Shown here piece by piece: positions 23,270-36,427 of a stretch of 64,000 nt of DNA. Below the pieces are notes generated by a model. The model was not told the DNA's origin. It was given only the letters and a program-made list of their open reading frames with translations, and did no database searches. The stretch is taken from contig CM076259.1 of assembly GCA_038380795.1 (NCBI GenBank), positions 27,448,977 to 27,512,976 on the forward strand, written 5' to 3'. Positions within the stretch are counted from its first letter, which is position 1, and each line of letters opens with the position of its first letter. Origin of the DNA: Pyrocephalus nanus. Its lineage: Eukaryota; Chordata; Aves; Passeriformes; Tyrannidae. Made by a program: the position numbers and the translations under genes.

Positions 23270-24994
23270 ATGATGCTGGGCATGATGCAGTCATGGCCTT
23301 GCTCATTTTTCCTCATCTTGGTTCTGCTCTCTGCCAGCGTTCAGACTGTGTCCTTACCAGAACAAAGGCTACAGGTAAGGAGGGAGTGGGAGAGAGCTGA
23401 GGGAGGTTTCAGAAGTGGAGAGACAATTTGGGGAAGTTGTGTTTGAATCTCGAATGAGTGGTGGTCCCAAATTTCAACTACTGGAGGCTGCTGTCTATTC
23501 TCACTGTTCCCTCCCCTTCAGTCCAGCAGCCTCAGCTCTAGGGTGACTTTATAACCCAGCTCCTAAAGAGCACCAGCATTTTAAGACAGGAAATGCACAA
23601 AAGCTTTTTAGTGCTCTGCAGAGGGTTTTAATGGTAAAGAACCCACCCCTGTCTAACCCTGCTCTCTGTCAACAACGACCAGAAATCACAGTTGGATCTC
23701 TTATCATGTTCAGTGCCTGGTTCTGACGTTTCAGAGGGAAGAAATATCCTGTTTGGCCAGGATTTTTGCTTCTAAGTTCAGTACTGCCCCTCAGTAGACA
23801 CTCTTTAGGGCCAGGATGCCAGCTAAAGGCTTCTTCACTTGAGTAAATCTTTTATCCTCAGTAGTTGCAGCAATAATATTTTTGGCTCTCAAATCTACCC
23901 AGCTCCCTCTTACACAAACCCTAACCTGAGCCCCAACACCTTGCCTTCACATGACGCTGGGAAAGCTCCAGGGAAGTAGTCAGGACATGAACTAAAATCA
24001 CAAGACTGATCCTGGTATGACTCAACACTTTCATTCCTCACTGAAGATGTGTGTGTCCGCTTCAGTTAACTTGCTATGGCAAAGAGCTGCACAAAGGCAT
24101 CTTCAGCCTTAGCTCAGCATCCATGTGAGAGACAGATGTGGAATGGTTACCACAGGCTGCTTCCCAGGGCAGCCATGCCGTGCCTCTAGTGTACCCAATG
24201 CAACCATCAACCCTTGTCTGCAGGCTTCCAGCAGTGCTGGGGGTGTACAATCAGCAGATATGATCTAGAGGATTCATGGCAGGTATTTGAGGCAGGTCCA
24301 TCCTTCCTACCAGCCTTCTGGAAAAAATGAAATGCCACACAGCAGCCTGAACACACAGAGGAGCTCAGCATCCAAAAGAGGAGCAAGGACTGAAGCCTGT
24401 TACCTTCCAAATCCAGGAATGGGAGGCTGGTGTATGGCTTGACAAGAGCAGGGCAATCTGCACGCAGGCAGAGGCTCACAGCAGGTGCCTGCCTGCTGTT
24501 TTGGACAGCAAAGTCATTTCAGACAGCAGGAGCTGGTGATCTAGCCCTTCCCTCTGCGTGGATGCAATGTCACAGGCACAGTGCTGTGCGCAAACATCAC
24601 TTTAGGTCCTGTCTAAGCCCTAAGGAGGGTGTGGGCAGTGGAGTACAAGGGGGTACAAAGCTTATAGCCAGGAGCAAAGGCATATCTGCTTTTACCCCCC
24701 TCTTGCTTCTGTTTATCCCAGATTCTCCTTTCACGGTTGCTGCCCCTGGAGCCCGAGTCCACGCTGGCTGAAGAGGACACAAAGGAGGGGTCCAGCTTTG
24801 GTCCTCAGCTACTCTCCTCCACCCTCCCCTTCCTCCCATCTGGGGCTAGAGCTGCCCGTCCTTCCCTCTGGCGCAAGACCCTCGCCAGTCGCAAGTGGGC
24901 ATTGCCTGGAGATTGGGCCTGGAAGGCCATGCCCAGGGGCTGCTTTGGGCTGAAACTGGACCGCATTGGGACCTTCAGTGGTTTGGGGTGTTAG
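23270..24994 (+). CDS. C-type natriuretic peptide (CNP-like) precursor, two exons
   Basis: A secreted peptide hormone precursor; CNP acts through the guanylyl cyclase receptor NPR-B (NPR2) to raise cGMP. Exon 1 (coding 23270-23374) ends LPEQRLQ|GTAAGG; exon 2 (24722-24994) starts after TATCCCAG and ends at TAG. The joined frame has 125 codons before the stop, close to human CNP (126). Residues 1-25 or so form a signal peptide (MMLGMMQSWPCSFFLILVLL...). The C-terminus is GCFGLKLDRIGTFSGLGC: a 17-residue Cys-to-Cys ring with the CFGLKLDRIG core, and the stop directly after the second Cys, the mark of CNP rather than ANP/BNP. Basic sites WRK, SRK and MPR precede the ring. ATG 23270 has A at -3; an in-frame ATG at 23231 would add 13 residues but has a weak context. 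It is not the NPPC locus of mammals (different synteny), so it is a paralogue, possibly the CNP4 or CNP3 type. Confidence 0.9.
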
Positions 24995-26185
24995 ATTTGG
25001 AGGGTCGCTGAGGTGAGAGGGCCAGCAGTGAGTGGGCTCGAACAAACGGGCAGGGACGAAGTTAAGGGGAGAGTTGATCACACAGAGAGTGAGCGGATGG
25101 GGGCAGCGGGGGCAGGCTATGAGGCCACCACCTGCCGGCGGCCAGGGCCGGGGACCCCCCGCGCTGCCGGGGCTGTGCTGGGGCCCGGCCGGGGCGGGAG
25201 CAGGCGGGCGGGACGCCGCTGGGCGGCTCACCAGCCCCGCTTCTCCACAGCCAGGGTCACCCAGGCTCGGGGACGAGCACGGCGTGGGAACCAGCGCGAC
25301 TCGGGAACCGGCGCGGCGCACCGATGGACGAAGGCCCGAAGCTCCCGCCCCGAAGGAGCGCGGCGGCGGCTGCGGGAAAGCGGCGCGGCGGTACCGGGAG
25401 GAGCTGCCCATCTCCGCAGCTGGCCCCCTCTGCCGCTGGACCCCCGGCTACGCCGGCAGCCCTCTCCCCTCGTCCCCGCGCCTGAGGACTCGCTGATTAA
25501 ACACTCTGTACTAATTGCCGCGTCCGAGCTCGGCGGTGGCCGCCCCCCGGCCGTGGGGCGGGCGGGAAGCAGCGGCAGAGCGGGCCCCACGCGCGGGGCC
25601 GCACCGGGCTGTGCCGCCGCCATTCCGCGTGGGGCGGGCGGCACGCGCGGCTGCGGCGCGGTGCTGCCGAGGAAGGGGGGCGGCACACGGGTGAGGGATC
25701 GACCGGACACCGGAGTACAAGGGCCGCGTTGGCTCATTTCGGCCGCACTCTGCCCCCACCAGAGCAAACACAGGGGCCTCCTGTTTGCGGTGAAGCTTCT
25801 CCCGGGGAGCCTCCCTCGGTGGACTGCGGCTGGGGCACCACGGACCCCGGCACGCGTTCGCAGCCCCGCTGCTGTACCACGCGAGCCATCATCATCCTCT
25901 GGCCTTTAAGAAAAGGTTGTAACCTCAGCTGGGTGTCTAAACTTAGCCGCCAGCACCTCGGCAGCACCGGGAATAGCAGTGGTATAAGGAGAGTTGGGTT
26001 ACGTTTGAGCTGTGTGACCCCTCTCTGCCCCCCACCCGAGTATCTGCATGGTTCTCCCAGCCCGCTTCCCCCTGTTCATCATCAAAGACCTGCTCAGCTG
26101 AGCAGCCAGAGGGACGTTCCTCCTCCCACCACCTCCCCCCCCCCTCCCCCCCCCCCAGCTCCCGCCAGTCCAGATTTCTATCCAT
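24995..26185. promoter_or_regulatory. CpG-rich island with no assigned gene
   Basis: From about 25,130 to 25,900 the DNA is very GC- and CpG-rich and holds long open frames on both strands (for example 25,013-25,909 plus and 24,809-25,411 minus). I take these as a by-product of base composition because they match nothing and overlap each other. A GCCGCCATT motif near 25,617, like a YY1 site, and GC boxes fit promoter function. It starts right after the natriuretic peptide stop codon and is separate from the GAPDH island. A C-rich tract fills about 26,138-26,157. The target transcript is unknown. Confidence 0.5.
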
Positions 26186-26199
26186 TAGAATCTCAGGAA

Positions 26200-26250
26200 T
26201 CCATTAGAATCACAGACTACTCTGAGTTGGAGGAGACCACACTGTTCCCA
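26200..26250 (-). mobile_element. CR1 3'-tail fragment
   Basis: TAGAATCACAGACTACTCTG followed by AGTTGGAGGAGACCACA matches the reversed 3' end of a CR1 element (tail, then the conserved TTCCAACC-type segment), cut off after about 50 bases. It sits in the CpG-rich interval upstream of GAPDH. Confidence 0.5.
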
Positions 26251-26732
26251 CACCTTCCTCCTGGATGGGGGGGATTTGAGCGTGCTATTGGCGTTGTACC
26301 TAACGCGGGTTTGTCCCACCGCACCTGCCCCGCACCGAGCCGCGGGATGCAACCCGGCAGGGCTCGGAGAGGGAGCCCGGGATGGGGGGCGGGGAGCTGG
26401 GCAGCGGCCATGCCAGGAGCGCTTCCTCCTCGCAGGCAGCCGGGGAAGGCGGGCCGAGGCGGCAGACGAGCAGGATTTCCGCCGTCACGTCCCGCGGGCA
26501 GCGGCACCAGTGCCGCAGTGCCTCATTAAGATGGTGCTCACGCTGCGGCCCGGCCGGGGCCCCTCCAGGACACGCCTGGATAAACCCACCCGTGGAGGGT
26601 CTCAGGCTCGGGGTGAGAGAGCTCCCAGCCAACACCTGCAGCTTCCCAGCGCCGGGGGAATTGGGAGTTGCAAAGAGGCTGCTCCTTCGGGGTGTCCCCA
26701 GCATCCCTGCAGCCCTTTCGCCCTTCCTACCA

Positions 26733-27075
26733 CAGAATTATAGAATGTTAAGGGATTGGAACAGACCCTAAAGATCATCTAGTCACAATCCCCCTGCTAT
26801 GGGCAGGGACACCTCTCACTAGACCAAGTTGCTCAAGGCCTTATCCTATCTGGCTTTGAGCACTTCTAGGGCCGGGGCATCCACGACCTCCCTGGAAAAC
26901 CCGTTCCAGTGTCTCACCACCCTCACAGTAAAAAAGTCAATGCTAATATCCAACCTAAATTTCCCATCTTTCAATTTGTACCCGTTACTCCTTGTCCTAT
27001 CACTACAGCTCCTATCAGAGAATCCCTTCCCGGCTTCTCTGTAGGCCCCCTTCAGATACTGGATACTATTCCGTG
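26733..27075 (-). mobile_element. CR1 LINE, truncated 3' end, upstream of GAPDH
   Basis: Reverse orientation CR1 3' end: it opens with CAGAATTATAGAATG, then the reversed forms of the CR1 landmarks: CCATGGCAGGG-type segment, GCTTTGAGCA, GATGCCC, CAGTGTCTCACCACCCTCAC, and CTCCTTGTCCTATCACTACA. It ends in the middle of the element near 27,075, about 430 bases upstream of the GAPDH TATA box. Sequence of the same subfamily type occurs on the plus strand at 50,855-51,157. Confidence 0.9.
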
Positions 27076-27455
27076 CAGGGGGGCACAGGCTGCAGCCGGG
27101 GGTTGGGGGGTGCCTGCCCTTTGTTACCAGGTGAAAGCAGCACACGCCATCCCCTGGGGCAGCAGCGAGGCCGGCGGGGGCAGCCCCTCACCGGCATCAT
27201 CGGGGGGCGGCGGGGGGTCCCTCCCCGCCTCCTCGGACAGGGGCGCAGCCGCCCATTCCCGCTCTGAGGACAACACCGCCATCCACCCCGCCAGCCCTGA
27301 GGCGGCTTGGCGGGTCGACGTCGAGCGCCGCGGACCCGCCGTTCCTGGCGCTGGGCCTTTGTTGCCGGGGGGCGGCGGGGCGGGGGCTGCGGGGGGGTCC
27401 GGCAGCCGCACCCGCAGCGCGGGCGCACGTAGCCCAGCCCGGCCCCCGCGCTCCC

Positions 27456-27510
27456 ATTGGGCTGCGGCGCGGCGGGGCGGGCCCCAGCCCTGCCCTTCCG
27501 TGCCTATAAA
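27456..27510 (+). promoter_or_regulatory. GAPDH: GAPDH core promoter (inverted CCAAT box and TATA box)
   Basis: An inverted CCAAT box (ATTGG, 27456-27460) lies 45 bases before TATAAA (27505-27510). GGGCGGG-type GC boxes flank both. Transcription is expected to start near 27,535. The promoter sits in a CpG island running from about 27,150 to 28,450. The arrangement matches the strong housekeeping promoter known for vertebrate GAPDH. Confidence 0.85.
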
Positions 27511-27534
27511 GGGCGGCGGAGGAGCGCTGCGCCA

Positions 27535-27571
27535 CCTCCTCACTGCGCGCTGGGCGGCTCGGAGGCAGCAG
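27535..27571 (+). other. GAPDH: GAPDH non-coding exon 1
   Basis: The 5' exon is inferred from the TATA position and the donor GCAGCAG|GTAACG at 27,571/27,572. It has no coding sequence; the start codon is in exon 2 (28,095-28,138). The exact 5' end is approximate. Confidence 0.7.
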
Positions 27572-27676
27572 GTAACGGGCGGGGGCGGCGGGAGATGCGC
27601 GGGGGGAGAGAGTGGCGGCCGGGGGTGGGCGTATGAGATTTCCCCCTCCCCACATATGCACACACCGCCCACCGGT

Positions 27677-27694
27677 GGGGGGGGGGGGGGGGGG
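27677..27694 (+). repeat. Poly(G) tract in GAPDH intron 1
   Basis: Eighteen consecutive G residues, with a second run of 13 G at 27,875-27,887 and further short G runs around both. The non-template strand could form G-quadruplexes just downstream of the transcription start. Length may be an assembly estimate. Confidence 0.8.
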
Positions 27695-28115
27695 CGGCAG
27701 CGAGCGGCAGCCCCCGAGCGGAGCGGGGCCGCGTGGCGGCGGGGCCCACGGGCACAAAGGCAGCGCGGCGCAAAATGGCGGGGGCACCATAAGGGGGGAG
27801 GTGAGAGGGGGGGATGGGGACGTGGGTCTGCGGGATGATCACCTGAGGGGGAAGAAGGAGGGGATGGGAGGCTCGGGGGGGGGGGGGCGGGGAGGAGGGG
27901 AGGGATGATGGCCCGGGGTGGGGGAATGATCGCCCGGGTGGGGGCGGGCTCGGAGCGCGGGCAGCCCCTCGCCCGCCCCCCTCGCGCCCCCTCAACGAGG
28001 GGAGAGACGTTAACGGTGCCCGGGGCGCGCGCGGCCGCGGGGGGCGGTTGTGGCCGGTTCCCCTCAGTCCCTCGATGGCGGTTTCTGCCCTCAGGAACAT
28101 CCCGAAGAAGCAAAG

Positions 28116-31121
<3,006 letters not shown>

Positions 31122-31330
31122 GCCGAGCACACAAGCCCCCCTGCTGCCTAGGGAAGCAGGATTCTCCCTTGTTGGAGCCCCTGCCCTTCTTCACCACCGC
31201 TTAGCTCTGCATTCTGCAGTGAGAGGCCAGTTCTGTTCCCTTGTCTCCCCCACTCCTCCAACTTCTCCCCGAGCCTGGGGGAGGTGGAGAGGCTGATAGA
31301 AACTGATCTGTTTGTGTACCACCTTACATC

Positions 31331-31336
31331 AATAAA
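31331..31336 (+). promoter_or_regulatory. GAPDH: Poly(A) signal of GAPDH
   Basis: AATAAA lies 210 bases after the GAPDH stop. Cleavage is expected near 31,350-31,355, where a TGTCTGTCTGTCAG stretch provides the downstream GU-rich element. The 3' UTR is about 230 nt. Confidence 0.9.
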
Positions 31337-34300
31337 AGTTATCACCATCTGAAATGCCTTGTCTGTCTGTCAGTGGAAATAGAGGGGAGGGGTGTAATGA
31401 GCAGATGCAGGCGCCTGCATGGCAGAGTCTCTGCTGCGTGTGGCTGATGTGTGCAGCCTGGTGAGCCGCTCATTCCACCTGCCTGTCAGCCAAAATAAGG
31501 TGTGGTGCAGGGCTGTGCTCAAAAGACCTGCTGTGTGGTAGAAAGGAAAAGAGCTCTGTGACTCCATCCACCTTCTACCTCTGGATTTGCATGTCTGACG
31601 GGCGTATGCAGGATAAAGTACTGAGCAAGGTGCCTTTGCACTTGATTTGCTAAAGGGGCACAAGAAACAAATCAATTCTCCTTCCCTGCCTTAGTAGGGG
31701 ACAAGCAAGATACTTCCTGGTGTTACACAGAAGATATTGCATCTGCTATTACCTCTTAAATTAACTGGCTTTGCCCAAGAGGAAATGGCTGCCTAGGGAC
31801 GTGTCGGAGGCCAGTATCAGCATGGTGGTGGCTAGTCTTAATTCTGGCTTAATTCTGTGCGTAAGGAGGGGCAGTTGCAGTTAAGCTGCTGAGCAGCAAA
31901 TCTCTGCAAGGTGAGTGTCAGCCCTCTGATTCCCTGTGTTACCTCTGGAAGCAGGAACACTTCTGGGCAGGGACAGAGCCTTCCATGACCTGTGAGTGCT
32001 AGGACAGATAAGCGATGCACTGCACACAATCACGTGGCCCTCCATTTTTAGCAGCTTAATTTAACATCTCAGGGCTGATGTGCTGTTCTCTCTTTGGCAG
32101 GCAGGGTTGGAGCTGTTGTGCAGACCCCGCTTTAGATCCTGATCTGGATGCAGCAAGGACTTAGCTGGAGGACTTAAAACTCCCAGGATCAAGGTATGCT
32201 GGACATAGCTTCCTGGAGCTGCTTATCTCCAGTGGTTGAGCTGCGTAAAAATTAAATGTTTGCTGGACTAGAGGGCGATGACTCAAAGTTGTGTAGCAAA
32301 GAGAAAAAGGTTAAATAACCTGCTTCTGGATAGGAGCTGAGACTGAGCAGCTCATGAGCCCTGGGACAGCACGAATATCTGGCTTACCCCACAAATGGCC
32401 CCATGGGAGCTTTAGGTAACTTTGGAGTTAAATGGGAGCTGCCTGATGCTGGGGCTCGCTGGAGGCAGCCCTCCCGTGGAGCTGGGTGTTTCTGCTGAGG
32501 AGAGGTGTAACCTGCAGACCTGTCAGGCTTACAAATGAGTCTTGGGTTGGTCCCATCCTGTCCTTGATTGCTGTGCTTGGGTGCTTTGAATGGCTGTGCT
32601 GTGTGCATATTTGTGTGCGTGCCAGTCAGCGCCTTGCTTGATAATCTGGAAGTGCAGAGAGGCTTCCTTCGGGGGAGGGATGGATATGCCTGTTTTCCCA
32701 TGTAAAACAAGTATATTTTGAACAGAGTTAAAAGCTGGAACCTTTTTTTCTCTAAAAAGCCTTATGTTTCCTAAGCAAGATAAGGTGCCTGAAAATTCAC
32801 ATAAAGCAAAGAATTCTTGTTATTTATAAGAGCGAGCCCTATCCAACCTGAGATCAAATTTCTGTGGGAATGAGCAAGATCACACAACCTGGGGGGTGGG
32901 GTGCAGGGAAGAGTATGTGCTCTCAGACCAACAATTGCTGGGAATATCTTGAATAAATGTTCACTGTGTTTTAAAATACTGTTTCAACTACTTTACAATC
33001 TTGCTTGAAATTCCTAGAAAAACGATAGAAAGTATTCGGGCAAGGCACAAGCCAGGAATCACAGTCTTTAAAACACGGTTGGTCTTGTATGGAAACAGGG
33101 AGAACGAGTGTGGCAAACAAGTCGTGCAGCTTTTGGACTGCCTAGAGGGCTTGATTTCCTTTCTCATATAACCTCCCTGAAAAGCACAGCACTTCTCCAG
33201 AATCCTCATTTTGCATCCAGACACTGTGCCTACAGCTGGCACCACAGCAAGGCCCCTCCAGGCAGATGGAAAAGCTGGCTCAGTGTCCAGCCTGTCTGAG
33301 AACTGCAACCCTGACCTAAAAAAAACAATTTTTTTTTTTAATCAATTTGAAAAACTGACATATTACTGTGAATGATATTGGGATAAAGATGGGAGATCTG
33401 CTATGGCAGCTGCTTCTGTCTGTGGAGAAGAGTCTTATCAAAAGGAGGGGAGCTCTAGGTTTGTTCCTACAGTATTTTTAAGGAAAACTGATAGAAATGC
33501 TTGGTCTGGCAAGGCAGGTGCTCAGGCAAACATAAGGAGGCTCTTGTTCAGCAAAGGAGTGAAAAGTGATCATACCACTTTGCTGGGACAAACCAACTCC
33601 AAGAGCAGCTGTGATAAGCCAGAATCTATCCTAGTTTGTGACTGCCTTGCAAGGGGAAGGCACAGAAGGACACTGATCCTGGTTGAAGGCTTGACTGCCT
33701 TCCTCGACTGGCCAGGCACCAGGGCTCGCTGTGCTGGGCCATTGTGGGAGAGGGATGGACCTGGGATCTGGGCTCACTCCTTTGCAGGGCTGTGCTGACA
33801 GAAAGCTCTCTGATGAGCAGCCAACCATTTCTAGGGGTGGTAAGCTGCACTTTTTTTGTTTTCAGTTTTAGGACAGCTAATGGTAACTAGCAGTGGTGTT
33901 ATGGGAAAATTTGGTTTTCTGGCAACTTTGAAAATTTAGAGAAATTATTTTATACTTCATTGGCGTTAGCACAGACTACCACACAGTGCATTACTTCCCC
34001 AAGAAAGGGCTAGTTGTCCTCAGACCACCTTCTTCTTGAGATGTCAGCATGAAACCTCAGCGTTAAGGAAGATGCCATATAGTGAAAATCAGCCTGAGCA
34101 GATGTGTAAAATAATTAAGCTCACTTGAAAAATCACAACAAAACGTAACAATATGGTGAACGTGTAAGCACAGTAAAAACAGATCCTGGACATCTTAAAT
34201 GTACTCTGTCCACTACTGAAGTAAATCAGTCTTAGAGCAAAGCAATTGACAAGATCAATGCGAGGAAGAGGAGATACAGATCTCTAATGGAAAGACTATG

Positions 34301-36394
34301 ACAGAAGGCATGTATTGAAGAGCGATAAAAGACACCTTAAACAATAATGTTCCAAACTCCTTCATAACAAATGCCATTCACAAAATGCAGGTTCATGACA
34401 TAAATGCAGGGTAAGCAAATACCCCTGTGGGCTCCAGCAGTACTCACAGAATGCAGGCATTTCATCAAAAACAGGCTGCCTACCTTTGAGCAATCGTACT
34501 GTGTGCACACTGCAAAAACAAATAATTTGTTACGTAGTCTTCTGCGCTGAATGCAATCTTTTACTCTAGGACAGCTGACTTACCTCCACATATTACCTTA
34601 CTATAGAAGTGTCATCTTCTTGAGGGGGTTATTCTCAATTAAATGTTCCTACAAGGAACAGTAATGCTGGGTTATACTTTACTGCATAAAATTTGAAAAG
34701 GCAGCCATCAAAAAACGAAGCTGTAATCAAATGAAAATAAAAGAAAATAAAAGAAAAACTCATAAATATCAGAGAATTAATCTTAAGAGACTAAAGAAAA
34801 AAAATGGCAGATTTTCAGGAGCCTCTGTGACAAATAAAAAATATAAAAACCTTGTTCAACACATCTTGGAGGCAAGAAAGCTGCCAAAAAGCCATAAGAT
34901 GGTGTGGGAGCGATTAGGAAAGCTTAGGGCCATGACAGAAAAGTAAAGTTGATGTTTTGCCATCAGAGGAGCTTTGGGGTATTGCCAGACAAGAGATTTT
35001 CCTCAGCAGCGATGTGATGAAGCCACAATTGCAAACCAAAGCATCAGGACTTCAGAACGTATCTGTGACATTAAAGGGCAGCACAGTATCAAGTGCCAGA
35101 TTTGGATGATCTCCAGCATGAAATGGATGAACAGGTAACTGTGCTGTAAGTAATTCACCACTCACCTCAACCCCCCCACATGATGAAAAGCCAGAGGATT
35201 TATGAAAAAACAGGCTGGCAAAACCTTTCAAACAACAGCCCTAGCACAGGGAAAATCACCTTCTGCAGGTTTTAAACCATCAGCAAGGCTGGTGACAACA
35301 GAGAGAAGGTATGAGTGTCCAGCATCTGATGGCATCTGCCCCACCATTCAACACCCTCAGAACAATTTGGAGCATGGGGTACCAAGGTCTGTTGATGATG
35401 CAAAATGATCCAGAACACTGAATCAGCCTGTGGAAAGGTGAAGAAGGATCTTGGGAGCGAGTGACTGGGTTATTACAAGGGTAGGTAGAATTCAAGGTTG
35501 CTAAATGAGAAATAATAGATGTAGTGGGGGGAGGGGACACAACTCTAACGTTGTGGGTCTCAAAGCCTTTCTTCAACATTGCCCAAACCTCCACCAAACA
35601 AGTGAGCAACCTTTGTTGACCTTGCCCTGAGTCCTGGGACAGAAAAAAAATAGTGGTTTGTAATCTCTGTAATCTCCAGCCTTTTAGTTGCCAAGTTGGA
35701 TACGGGGTTAGGTGCTGGACCCTAAGCACCAAATTTCAGATGTCCTCCAGCTTCCCATACTCAGACTCCTAGTATGCCTTTATCAGCCTGACTACATTTC
35801 CATATAGAATATTATTGTGAACTGACTTTAGGCATTGTGCAAAAATGCTCACTGATCTTTTTCCTAATGAGCAAAATAACTAAACTTTTCACTCTTGAAA
35901 CATTTTTTTTTTCCCAGCCTTGAATCACAGTTAGGAGTCTTTGCTCTATCTATGCCAGTTTCTGATGCAAAGCAGGACAAAGTACACCAATGTCACATGT
36001 GGATAAAAGATGTTTAAAAATGCCATCTGCTTCCAGGCCTGGCTGAGAACTTGCACAAGGCTGTGAATCCTGCTCCCTAAGTCTTTCCAACTTTCCCGTT
36101 GTCACAAGGAAGGTTAGTCACTAATATTTCTTGCTCATAGATGTATCTATGCATGGCCATGTATGTATGGCAACAGAATGTATTTTGACTCTTTTCAAAA
36201 ATACTCTGTAATGCCTCTTGGCATTTTTGAGTGAGGTATTTATTCTTTTTAAGAGCCTATAATTTCTAGATATCAAGAATGGTCTCAGTTTTGTCTGTCA
36301 ATTCCTTGTCCTTCTATAAATGTGTGTAGATTTTTTTCCATTCCTTCACGATGTCTCCCCTCCTCCCCCCTCCACTGGTTTCTCATTGGCTTTT

Positions 36395-36427
36395 GGACGT
36401 GGCCTGTCAGACTAATCACTGACGTCA
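36395..36427. promoter_or_regulatory. Perfect CRE palindrome with inverted CCAAT box
   Basis: TGACGTCA at 36,420-36,427 is the consensus CREB/ATF site; ATTGG at 36,395-36,399 is an inverted CCAAT box. A TATA-like TATAAATG is at about 36,315. No gene is attached that I can see; GAPDH ends 5 kb to the left and IFFO1 ends 7 kb to the right. It may be an enhancer, a non-coding RNA promoter or chance. Confidence 0.35.

Noticed and set aside
25013..25909. A 298-codon plus-strand open frame in the CpG island
   Set aside because: Arg/Pro/Gly-rich translation with no domain, overlapped by long frames on the other strand. Such frames are expected in CpG-rich DNA with few stop codons.
27124..28113. Long minus-strand open frames (up to 329 codons) over the GAPDH promoter and intron 1
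   Set aside because: Low-complexity Pro/Arg translation from G-rich promoter DNA; they run antisense through the GAPDH promoter and exon 1, and nothing in them is recognisable.
32340..32365. Minus-strand reading AHELLS, reminiscent of a zinc-peptidase HELLH motif
   Set aside because: Lacks the second His, and the surrounding residues do not fit the family; most likely chance, so it does not support a peptidase gene on that strand.
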